5,553 bases of DNA, from assembly GCA_018401055.1 (NCBI GenBank), contig JAGYLB010000058.1:1-5553 (forward strand). Reading direction: 5' to 3'. The stretch is from Roseicyclus sp. GTDB taxonomy: Bacteria; Pseudomonadota; Alphaproteobacteria; Rhodobacterales; Rhodobacteraceae. Below, piece after piece: positions 1 through 5,553 of the stretch. The notes under the pieces were generated by a model. The model saw only the letters and a list, made by a program, of their open reading frames with translations, was not told the DNA's origin and did not search any database. Both the position numbers and the translations under genes were made by a program. Every line of letters begins with the position of its first letter. Within the stretch, counting starts at the first letter, position 1.

Positions 1-1479
1 CACGACACGATCTACAGCTATTCCGATGCCGCCCGCTGCGCCTTCCGCGACTGGCTGGCGCAGACCTATCAGTCCACCGACGCGCTGAACCGGGCTTGGG
101 GCAATGTGTTCTGGTCCATGGAATACGACAGTTTCGACCAGATCGACCTGCCCAACCTGACCGTGACAGAACCCAACCCATCCCATGCCTTGGATTTCCG
201 GCGCTTCTCCTCGGAACAGGTGGCGCGCTTCAATGCAGCTCAAGTGGCCGCGATCCGCGCGCATTCTGTCGCGCCAATCAGCCACAATTACATGGGCCGG
301 ATCGTCGAATTCGACCACTTCGCCCTTGGGGCGCAGATGGAGATAGCGACCTGGGACAGCTATCCGCTGGGGTTCCTGGAGGATCGGCTAGAAGAGACGG
401 CGGAGTTCAAGTGCCATTACGCGCGCCAGGGCGATCCGGATTTCCAGGCGTTTCACCACGATCTGTACCGCGCGGTGGCTGCCCGGTTCCCCGATCACGA
501 CATCCCGCGCTGGTGGGTCATGGAACAACAGCCCGGCCCGGTGAACTGGGCCCCGCACAATCCCGCGCCCTTGCCCGGCATGGTCCGCCTCTGGACATGG
601 GAGGCGTTCGCCCATGGTGCGGAATGTGTCAGCTATTTCCGCTGGCGGCAGGCCCCTTTCGCGCAGGAACAATACCACGCAGGCCTCTTGCGCCCCGACA
701 GCGTCGAGGCCGAGGGGTTCCATGAAGCCGCCGAGGTCGCCCGCGAGTTGCACGGCGCGCCTGAGGTCGAGATTGCGCAGGCGCCCGTCGCGCTGGTGTT
801 CGACTATGCCTCCGCCTGGGCCTGGGCGGTGCAGCCGCAAGGGCAGGGCTGCGATTACTTCCGGCTGGTGTTCGAGATCTATCGCGGTCTGCGCAAGCTG
901 GGCCTGTCGGTCGACATCGTGCCGCCCGATACCGCGCGCCTTGACGGTTACCGGCTGGTCCTTGTGCCCGGCCTCATCACCCTGTCCGATGCGTTGAAAC
1001 AAGCGCTGAAAGTCACTGATGCCCATGTCCTGCTGGGTCCGCGCACCAATGCCAAGACCCGCACCCTGTCCATTCCCCTGCTGCTGCCGCCTGCCTTTCC
1101 CGGGCTCGACGTGACCGTGTCGCGGGTGGAGACGCTGCGCCGGGACATGCCCGTCCCGATGGAGGGGGCTGGCCATGTCATTCTTTGGCAAGAATCGCTG
1201 GAAGGCACTGCCACGGTCATGGACCGCGATGCCGCCGGTCGCCCTGTCAGCATGCGCGACGGGCGCGTCACTTATCTGGGCGGCTGGCCCGATGCCGATT
1301 TCTTGCGCCATCTGCTGCTCAGGGCTTGCGCCGAGGTGGGCATCACAACCCTGGATCTGCCCCCAGACATCCGCCTGCGACAGGCTGGCGCCACACGCTT
1401 CGTGTTCAATCACGGCCCGGACAGCGTGGAGTTTGACGGGGTGATCCTGCCGCCCGCAGGCGTGGCCCGGCAGACCTAG
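1..1479 (+). CDS. Beta-galactosidase, GH42 family (5'-truncated by window edge)
   Basis: Glycoside hydrolase family 42 enzyme that hydrolyses terminal beta-D-galactosides, normally a cytoplasmic trimer. The reading frame is open from base 1, so 492 C-terminal residues are seen of a family length near 650-690; the GTG at 106 is an internal Val, not a start. Window residues 1 to about 255 are the end of the TIM barrel. They include WGNVFWS near residue 33 and the nucleophile motif WVMEQQPGPVNW, with Glu175 (codon 523-525) as the expected nucleophile, followed by RLWTWEAFAHGAE and RWRQAPFAQEQ. Residues about 263-415 form the middle, trimerisation domain (VALVFDYASAW, then VLVPGLITLSD). Residues about 421-492 form the small C-terminal domain. 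The acid/base Glu should lie about four codons upstream of the window. The Cys residues that bind zinc in some GH42 enzymes appear replaced by Ser6, Ser8 and Ala11. It stops in TAG, overlapping the convergent oxygenase gene. Family is sure; the galactoside used is unknown. Confidence 0.95.
   Translation, partial: HDTIYSYSDAARCAFRDWLAQTYQSTDALNRAWGNVFWSMEYDSFDQIDLPNLTVTEPNPSHALDFRRFSSEQVARFNAAQVAAIRAHSVAPISHNYMGRIVEFDHFALGAQMEIATWDSYPLGFLEDRLEETAEFKCHYARQGDPDFQAFHHDLYRAVAARFPDHDIPRWWVMEQQPGPVNWAPHNPAPLPGMVRLWTWEAFAHGAECVSYFRWRQAPFAQEQYHAGLLRPDSVEAEGFHEAAEVARELHGAPEVEIAQAPVALVFDYASAWAWAVQPQGQGCDYFRLVFEIYRGLRKLGLSVDIVPPDTARLDGYRLVLVPGLITLSDALKQALKVTDAHVLLGPRTNAKTRTLSIPLLLPPAFPGLDVTVSRVETLRRDMPVPMEGAGHVILWQESLEGTATVMDRDAAGRPVSMRDGRVTYLGGWPDADFLRHLLLRACAEVGITTLDLPPDIRLRQAGATRFVFNHGPDSVEFDGVILPPAGVARQT
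1476..1479. other. Shared CTAG: overlapping stop codons of two convergent genes
   Basis: Bases 1477-1479 read TAG and end the + strand beta-galactosidase. Bases 1478-1476 read TAG on the - strand and end the oxygenase. The two genes therefore meet tail to tail with a 4-base overlap, centred in the 6-base palindrome CCTAGG. No intergenic space remains for a terminator, so each transcript must run into the other gene unless termination occurs inside coding sequence. Confidence 0.9.
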
Positions 1480-2411
1480 GACGCGCCGCCCTTGACCGGC
1501 TCGTTGTAGGTCGCGTCCAGCCGCGATTGCAGGTAATCGGCAGCGCGGATCGGCGGGTATTTCGGCTCGCCCGTTCCCGGTAGAGCGGCGACGATCACAT
1601 CAGGGTTCGCCTCGACAAACATCGCCACCGACCGCCGCTGCCGTTTGGGCGGCAAGACCCTGTGCGGGGTCGAAACATAGATGTCATTGGTCCAGCGCAT
1701 GAGGCAATCGCCGATGTTGACCACATAGGCGCCGTCCAGATGCGGCACGTCCATCCAATCTCCGCCGCGCGGCTTGACCTGCAACCCTGGCTCCCCATCG
1801 GTCATCAGTAGGGTGATGACGCCATAATCGCTGTGCGCGCCCGCCCCGATCTCGCCCGCCGCACCCGTCGCGGGCGGGTAGTGCAGGACACGCAGTGCAG
1901 CCAAAGGCTCGTGAAAGGCGCTGTCGAAATGATCCTCCGCCAGCCCAAGGTCCAGCGCGATGGCGCGCGACAGACGCACGCCGAGGTCGAGGGCGGCGTC
2001 GTAATAGCCCAGCATCGTCTCACGAAAGCCGGGCAGGTCAGGCCACTGGTTCACGCCGCGAAAGGGCTCGCCCGCCAGAACGCGGGGATCGCTCGGGTCC
2101 ATGTTGTAGCCGATGTTGAAGCTTTCCTTGCGATCCTTCAGGCCGCTTGTCTCATCGAGGCTTTCCAGCCCGTCATGGGCCCAGCCCCGGTAATGCGGCG
2201 TCTTGAGGATCGAGACCTTGGCCTTTTCCGCCATCGGCAGCCCGAAGAAGGCATCGGCCTGGGCGAAGACCGCGGCCTGAAGCCCGGGGTCGATGCCGTG
2301 GCCGGTGAGTAGGAAGAAGCCCGGCCCGCGCGCCGCGGCACCTAGGTCGGCGACAAAGCCCGCGCAGTCCGTCCCGAAGGTGAACCGGGTGAAATCGAGA
2401 ACCGGGATCAT
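1476..2411 (-). CDS. 2-oxoglutarate/Fe(II)-dependent oxygenase, isopenicillin N synthase family
   Basis: A 311-residue non-haem iron oxygenase. The family usually couples 2-oxoglutarate decarboxylation to hydroxylation or desaturation of a small molecule, although isopenicillin N synthase itself does not use 2-oxoglutarate. The N-terminal DIOX_N domain spans about residues 2-110 (IPVLDF start; GFFLLTGHGI at 31-40). FRGVNQWPDLPGF at 117-129 is typical of bacterial members. The catalytic jelly roll spans about 165-270, with Fe ligands His193 and Asp195 (AHSDYG) and His250 (STPHRV), and the co-substrate RxS pair Arg259/Ser261. All key residues are present, so it should be active. The open frame continues far upstream through the neighbouring reductase gene. 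The start at 2411 is chosen because MIPVLDF is the family's usual beginning, an ATGA overlap couples it to the upstream gene, and GGAGG lies 10 bases before it. Thymine 7-hydroxylase belongs to the same superfamily, so a pyrimidine substrate is possible but unproven. This is not evidence for beta-lactam synthesis. Confidence 0.93.
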   Translation of the reverse strand: MIPVLDFTRFTFGTDCAGFVADLGAAARGPGFFLLTGHGIDPGLQAAVFAQADAFFGLPMAEKAKVSILKTPHYRGWAHDGLESLDETSGLKDRKESFNIGYNMDPSDPRVLAGEPFRGVNQWPDLPGFRETMLGYYDAALDLGVRLSRAIALDLGLAEDHFDSAFHEPLAALRVLHYPPATGAAGEIGAGAHSDYGVITLLMTDGEPGLQVKPRGGDWMDVPHLDGAYVVNIGDCLMRWTNDIYVSTPHRVLPPKRQRRSVAMFVEANPDVIVAALPGTGEPKYPPIRAADYLQSRLDATYNEPVKGGAS

Positions 2412-3034
2412 GCCGTTGCCGCCTCCCGCCTTGCCTGAGCGCCGATCAGTCGGTCCATCTTGGCGGCGACCCTTTCGAGGTGCCGCGCACGGCTTGCATG
2501 GGTCGAACTGTCCAACAGGTAATGCGCCGCAAAGGCCGTCTTGCACCCCTTGGCGCATAAGAGCCGAACGCCGCGCAGGAGCGTCCGCCGCCCCGGCGCG
2601 CCGACCATCCGCGTCAGCCACCAGCTTGCCCCGCAGGTGGTGAAGACGCCGAGCCGGGTGATGTGCGTCAGGCCCGGGCGGATGGTGGCGTTGACCGCGT
2701 CGGGCATCAGGAAGGCAACGCCGGGCAACATCACCCGGTCGAGCCAGCCCTTGATCATCGCGGGCAAGCCATACCACCACGTAGGGTAGACGAAGATCAG
2801 CGTGTCGCACCATTCGAGGTCGGCGGCATGGCTTTCGACTGGCAGGCGGTTGGCCGGTTCCACCTCGTAGTCCTCATGCTCGGGGGCCGACAGCACCGGG
2901 TTGAACCCCTCGGCGTAGAGGTCGCGCAGCCGCACCTCCGCCCCGGCGGCGCCCAGCCGGTCGAGCACCACGTCGCGCACGGCCTGGGTGAAGCTGCCCC
3001 GGCGGGGGTGGCAATATATCACCAGCGCGCGCAT
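2408..3034 (-). CDS. NAD(P)H-dependent oxidoreductase, flavodoxin-like fold (second of tandem pair)
   Basis: A 208-residue soluble protein of the NQO1/MdaB/KefF-type flavodoxin-fold family, which reduces quinones or other acceptors with NAD(P)H through bound flavin. Residues 2-15 form the first beta strand and phosphate-binding loop (RALVIYCHP, then Ser14-Phe15). DLYAEGFNPVL follows at 38-48. The flavin-binding signature PTWWYGLPAMIKGWLDR spans 84-100, followed by VMLPGVAF. The C-terminal tail, rich in Arg and Ala, is longer than in its paralogue. It is clearly homologous to the gene just upstream (3034-3615) and probably arose by tandem duplication. The ATG at 3034 overlaps the upstream stop as TGATG, with GGAGG seven bases before it at 3042-3046. 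Its own TGA overlaps the oxygenase start as ATGA, so all three genes are likely translated from one mRNA. The physiological acceptor is unknown. It might supply reduced flavin or quinone, or reduce a pathway intermediate; both roles are inference. Confidence 0.9.
   Translation of the reverse strand: MRALVIYCHPRRGSFTQAVRDVVLDRLGAAGAEVRLRDLYAEGFNPVLSAPEHEDYEVEPANRLPVESHAADLEWCDTLIFVYPTWWYGLPAMIKGWLDRVMLPGVAFLMPDAVNATIRPGLTHITRLGVFTTCGASWWLTRMVGAPGRRTLLRGVRLLCAKGCKTAFAAHYLLDSSTHASRARHLERVAAKMDRLIGAQARREAATA
2412..2427 (-). promoter_or_regulatory. Ribosome binding site deciding the oxygenase start
   Basis: On the - strand GGGAGG (2427 to 2422) lies 10 bases before the ATG at 2411, inside the last codons of the upstream reductase. 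The spacing is slightly long, which would fit help from coupled translation across the ATGA overlap. It supports the 311-residue product rather than any start in the longer open frame upstream. Confidence 0.5.
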
Positions 3035-3615
3035 CAGAACGCCTCCATCTCACGGCCCACGCGGTCGAGGAAGGCGCCGCGCGCGGCATCATTAGCGCGG
3101 TTCATGTCATAAAGCGCGAGGTAGCGCATCTTTTCGGGACGGCAGACATGCCAGACCGCGCGCGTTACCGACTTGCGCGGCGGATCGCCAACCAGCAGTG
3201 CCCGCATGCGCGTTCCGCCATAGGTGGTGACGGCGGCAAGCTTGCGGATATGGGTCAGGTTCGGCTTCACCTTGCCATCCTCCAGCCGGAAGGACACGCC
3301 GGGCAGGAAAACCCGGTCGAGGAACCCCTTCAGGATCGCAGGATAGCCAAAGTTCCAGACCGGGAACACCATCACCAGCGCGTCCGCCGCGCGCAGCCGC
3401 TCCACATATCCCGCGACCGGCGCGATGTTCGGCCCGACCTCGTGGTAGCCGCGCCGCTCGGCTTCCGTCAGCACAGGCGAGAACCCCTCGGCGTTCAGGT
3501 CGCAATCATCGACGTCCCATCCGGCCTTGCTCAGCCGTTCCACAATGCAGCCATGCAGTGCCGCCGAGAAACTCTCGGGGCAGGGGTGGGCAAAAAGGAC
3601 AAGTGCGCGACCCAC
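3034..3615 (-). CDS. NAD(P)H-dependent oxidoreductase, flavodoxin-like fold (first of tandem pair)
   Basis: A 193-residue member of the same NQO1/MdaB/KefF-like family as its downstream neighbour; expected to be a cytoplasmic flavoprotein using NAD(P)H. Residues 3-16 carry RALVLFAHPCPESF, the first strand and flavin phosphate loop. DLNAEGFSPVL is at 39-49. The signature FPVWNFGYPAILKGFLDRVF is at 84-103, and TTYGG at 130-134 matches the region contacting the flavin in relatives. The start is GTG at 3615: no earlier start exists in this frame, GRALVLFAHP is the expected N-terminus, and AAGGGG lies six bases before it. The stop overlaps the next start as TGATG. It is the first gene after the hairpin in the 3616-3707 gap, so it either heads its own transcript or depends on read-through from the FAD oxidase. 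Acceptor and substrate cannot be told. General annotations as NAD(P)H dehydrogenase (quinone) or Kef ancillary protein would fit, but no Kef channel gene is in view. Confidence 0.9.
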   Translation of the reverse strand: MGRALVLFAHPCPESFSAALHGCIVERLSKAGWDVDDCDLNAEGFSPVLTEAERRGYHEVGPNIAPVAGYVERLRAADALVMVFPVWNFGYPAILKGFLDRVFLPGVSFRLEDGKVKPNLTHIRKLAAVTTYGGTRMRALLVGDPPRKSVTRAVWHVCRPEKMRYLALYDMNRANDAARGAFLDRVGREMEAF

Positions 3616-3627
3616 GTCCTACCCCTT
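3616..3627 (-). promoter_or_regulatory. Ribosome binding site for the GTG-initiated oxidoreductase
   Basis: On the - strand AAGGGG (3627 to 3622) stands six bases before the GTG at 3615, with a second weaker AGGA nearer the start. This supports GTG initiation here, since no other start codon is available upstream in the frame. Confidence 0.6.
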
Positions 3628-3636
3628 CCCTGTTTC

Positions 3637-3677
3637 AAAAATATCCTGGGGGAGCGCGAGGGGGCTGGCCCCCTCGC
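3637..3677 (-). terminator. Hairpin with T-run after the FAD oxidase gene (putative intrinsic terminator)
   Basis: Bases 3656-3664 and 3669-3677 form a perfect 9-bp, very GC-rich stem closed by a 4-base loop. Read on the - strand, it is followed by GCTCCCCCAGGATATTTTTG, so five Ts (complement of 3637-3641) come about 14 bases after the stem. It lies 31 bases past the FAD oxidase stop and 22 bases before the GTG of the next gene. From memory, similar G-rich hairpins with a trailing ATATTTTTG are common after genes in Rhodobacterales; I cannot check that here. The distance between stem and T-run is longer than in a classical E. coli terminator, so strength is uncertain. Confidence 0.6.
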
Positions 3678-3707
3678 ATGGGTCGACGCCAAAGGCGGCG
3701 AAACCCG

Positions 3708-5120
3708 TCACTCAGCCGCCTCGGGCTTGGGCGTCATCGCGGGGTAGCGATACATCTGCGCATAATCGAAATCGGGCGTGTCCCACGTCACCATCTTGCC
3801 GGGGTTCAACAGCCCCTTGGGATCGGCCTCGCGCTTGAAATCCAGCTGGCGCTTGTCGGCTGACTGCCGCCCGCCTTCCTCCAGCGTGTAGCGGTGGGGG
3901 TTGAAGATCATCGCCCCCGCCTCCTCATGCATGCGCACGATCTCGTCCAGCCTTTCCTTGGTGGTGAACTTGACCAGCGACAGCCCGGCAAAGGCGATCT
4001 TGCCCTCCATCTTGATGGCTTCGAGATGCTGGAGCACCTCGGGGCTGAGAGCGTCGCGCATTTTCTCGATCAGGTCGAGATGCCCCGGGAAGCCGTAGCG
4101 CACCTGAAGGTAGGTGATGGACGGATCGATCTTGAGCGCGCGGAGCGTCGTGTGGTTCCAGCCATACTCAAACACCGGGCCCGGCGTGCGGTCCCAGTCG
4201 CTGGCGTCGGATCGGTAGATCATCCGCGCCTCGGGGTGGCGGCCGAGGAAGGTGAGGAAGCCGTCCATGGAATGCGGTGCCACCATCAGGCCGATCAGCG
4301 TGTCGTCGGCCTCGATATGCGGCTTCACGCGGGTGAAGTAGTCAAAGGGCGCGGGCGCCTCGTAGACCGAGGCAAGCTTCAGCAAGATGCCGTCCTGGTT
4401 CGCCAGTTTGTCGGTGAAACGGGTGGCGTCCATGAAATCCTTGGTGGCGACGAAGATCTCGACCCAGTCATAGGCAGGCGCCAGCGGCATCTCCAACTCG
4501 GTGATGATGCCATTGGTGCCATAGGCATGGGAGACGCGGGCCAGTTCCTCGCCGCGGAATTCGAGCACGCGGGGTTCTGCCTCCATCGTCACGACACGCA
4601 GGCGGATGATGTTGCCCAGATCGCGCAAGGACCCCCAATGGACGGAGCCGACGCCGCCCGAGCCTCCGGCGATGAAGCCACCGATCGTGGCCGTGGCCCA
4701 GGTGCTCGAGAACATCCGGATCTCTTGCCCCGAATGCGCCTTGCAATGGGCATCCAGATCTTTCAGCAAGATGCCCGGCTCGCAGATCACGCGGCCCGGA
4801 TGCACTTCCTTGACAGATGCCATGTGGCGCAGATGCATGACGCAGCCGCCGCGCATCGGCATCGCTTGCCCGTAATTGCCGGTGCCCGCGCCCCGCGTCG
4901 TGACCGGCACGTCATGGGCGTAGCAGGTGCGCAGAACCTCGATCACCTCGGCCTCGGATTTCGGGTTGACCACGAAATCGGCCTCAAGGTGGTCCATCGC
5001 GTCTTTCAGGACAGGCGAATACCAGAAGAAATCGCGGCTTTTGGCGCGGATCGTGGCGGGGTTCTCGTCTTGCTCGATATGGGCAAGGGCGGCCTTGGCG
5101 GCGGCGACGTTCGGTTGCAT
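3708..5120 (-). CDS. FAD-binding oxidoreductase, GlcD-like (PCMH/VAO-type FAD domain)
   Basis: A 470-residue flavin oxidase or dehydrogenase of the FAD-linked oxidase superfamily that includes glycolate oxidase subunit GlcD and D-lactate dehydrogenases; it would oxidise a hydroxy acid or similar CH-OH or CH-NH substrate. The FAD-binding PCMH domain is about residues 45-215. It begins with VNPKSEAEVIEVLR and contains the pyrophosphate loop RGAGTGNYGQ (77-86), the stretch TIGGFIAGGSGGVGSVHWGS (145-164) and YGTNGIITELEM (200-211). The substrate-binding domain follows, and the protein ends with the family's DPKGLLNPGKMV motif (433-444). No His is present in the loop that carries covalent flavin in some relatives, so FAD is probably non-covalent. 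No Fe-S domain is fused. The ATG at 5120 overlaps the deaminase stop as TGATG, with GAGGA a few bases upstream. Its position next to an amidohydrolase suggests action on that enzyme's product or a side chain of the substrate (inference). Family is sure; substrate is unknown. Confidence 0.92.
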   Translation of the reverse strand: MQPNVAAAKAALAHIEQDENPATIRAKSRDFFWYSPVLKDAMDHLEADFVVNPKSEAEVIEVLRTCYAHDVPVTTRGAGTGNYGQAMPMRGGCVMHLRHMASVKEVHPGRVICEPGILLKDLDAHCKAHSGQEIRMFSSTWATATIGGFIAGGSGGVGSVHWGSLRDLGNIIRLRVVTMEAEPRVLEFRGEELARVSHAYGTNGIITELEMPLAPAYDWVEIFVATKDFMDATRFTDKLANQDGILLKLASVYEAPAPFDYFTRVKPHIEADDTLIGLMVAPHSMDGFLTFLGRHPEARMIYRSDASDWDRTPGPVFEYGWNHTTLRALKIDPSITYLQVRYGFPGHLDLIEKMRDALSPEVLQHLEAIKMEGKIAFAGLSLVKFTTKERLDEIVRMHEEAGAMIFNPHRYTLEEGGRQSADKRQLDFKREADPKGLLNPGKMVTWDTPDFDYAQMYRYPAMTPKPEAAE

Positions 5121-5553
5121 CAGGTCCTCATCAGGGGGTCAAGCTCGGCATAATCGGGCAGGCTGCGGTCGATCTGGCGCCCATCGCGCAGCACGATGCG
5201 GTCGGATTGCGGGCGCGAGAACAGCTCGGACCAGTTACGTGCCTTTACGATGACCAGATCGGCAGGCGCACCGGGCAGCAGTGACGGCGCATCAAAGCCA
5301 CAGGTGGCGGCAGGGTCGGTCAGGAAACTGGTGACCCAATCGGTGCGCGAATGATCCAGATGGCCGATCCGCGTCGCCTCGCGCATCACCTCGAGCATGT
5401 CCATGTCGCCATAGGCGTAGAAGGGATCGCGCGTGTTGTCGGAGGCGAAGCTGACGCGGATGCCGCGGGCGCGCATCTCGTGGACCAGCGTGATGCCGCG
5501 GCGGCGCGGCGTGCGGGCGGTGCCCAAGGGGCTGCGGTCCTGCAGGTAGAGGT
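5120..5553 (-). CDS. Cytosine deaminase-like amidohydrolase (C-terminal part; start beyond window)
   Basis: The C-terminal 143 residues of a metal-dependent amidohydrolase that best matches, by eye, the CodA cytosine deaminase group. The frame is open to the window edge: LYLQDRSPLGTARTPRRRG precedes the TTG at 5527, so that TTG is internal. FASDNTRDPFYAYGDMDML (35-53) aligns with the CodA segment around Asp313, making Asp38 (codon 5438-5440) the expected metal and catalytic Asp. The next residue is Asn39, where E. coli CodA has Asp314. The end carries PGAPADLVIVKARNW (93-107) and IVLRDGRQI (119-127), the usual small beta domain that closes amidohydrolases. The His metal ligands would lie outside the window. 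It deaminates or hydrolyses a ring C-N bond in a cytosolic substrate; cytosine, another pyrimidine, or a different heterocycle all remain possible. The stop overlaps the start of the FAD oxidase, so the two are probably co-translated. Confidence 0.85.
   Translation of the reverse strand, partial: LYLQDRSPLGTARTPRRRGITLVHEMRARGIRVSFASDNTRDPFYAYGDMDMLEVMREATRIGHLDHSRTDWVTSFLTDPAATCGFDAPSLLPGAPADLVIVKARNWSELFSRPQSDRIVLRDGRQIDRSLPDYAELDPLMRT

Noticed and set aside
96..725. Open frame of 209 codons on the + strand in another frame over the beta-galactosidase
   Set aside because: Low-complexity Arg/Pro/Gly-rich translation and complete overlap with the GH42 frame.
388..1413. Open frame of 341 codons on the - strand, antisense to the beta-galactosidase
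   Set aside because: No motifs, and it fully overlaps GH42 coding sequence with conserved catalytic residues; a high-GC shadow.
1447..1473. CTGCCG/CGGCAG inverted repeat at the end of the beta-galactosidase as a terminator
   Set aside because: The stem is only 6 bp with a 15-base loop, lies within coding sequence and has no T-run.
1476..2411. Beta-lactam biosynthesis suggested by the isopenicillin N synthase family name
   Set aside because: The family name covers many 2OG/Fe(II) oxygenases, and no ACV synthetase or other beta-lactam gene is present.
2412..2813. N-terminal 134-codon extension of the oxygenase frame
   Set aside because: It lies entirely within the reductase gene in another frame and has no domain; the ATGA overlap and MIPVLDF start favour position 2411.
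3616..3655. Promoter for the reductase/oxygenase genes
   Set aside because: A TTGAAA-like hexamer is present on the - strand, but there is no -10 hexamer at a suitable distance before the start codon.
3894..5153. Long open frame of 419 codons on the + strand, antisense to the FAD oxidase
   Set aside because: It mirrors a gene with clear family motifs; its translation is His/Arg/Gly-rich without recognisable domains, as expected for shadow frames in high-GC DNA.

Overview
The window is high-GC DNA that is coding almost throughout, with a codon and gene style typical of an alphaproteobacterium. Protein style and an intergenic hairpin element suggest Rhodobacterales (Rhodobacteraceae); that placement is inference from recalled sequence style, not a search. 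There are six protein genes, two of them cut by the window edges. I see no tRNA, rRNA, CRISPR array, insertion sequence or phage gene.

Layout. Bases 1-1479 on the + strand hold the C-terminal 492 residues of a GH42 beta-galactosidase. The rest is on the - strand, read from right to left: the C-terminal part of a cytosine-deaminase-like amidohydrolase (5553 to 5120), a GlcD-like FAD-linked oxidase (5120 to 3708), a 92-base gap with a strong hairpin and T-run, two tandem paralogous flavodoxin-fold NAD(P)H oxidoreductases (3615 to 3034 and 3034 to 2408), and a 2-oxoglutarate/Fe(II) oxygenase of the isopenicillin N synthase family (2411 to 1476). Three of the four - strand junctions overlap (TGATG, TGATG, ATGA), which points to translational coupling. 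The fourth carries the terminator-like hairpin. The beta-galactosidase and the oxygenase converge and share a CTAG whose two strands supply both stop codons.

How the genes may work together (inference). A deaminase or hydrolase for a ring compound, a flavin oxidase, two flavin-dependent NAD(P)H reductases and a 2OG/Fe(II) oxygenase look like an oxidative pathway for a small nitrogen heterocycle or related nutrient. No substrate can be named from the sequence. Transporter, regulator and promoter, if present, would lie beyond base 5553. The beta-galactosidase belongs to a separate unit, probably for sugar use. I see no defence system or other radically new system. The most interesting points are the unassigned oxidative gene set, the deaminase's changed active-site neighbour residue, the hairpin inside the gene set, and the fully shared stop-codon site.
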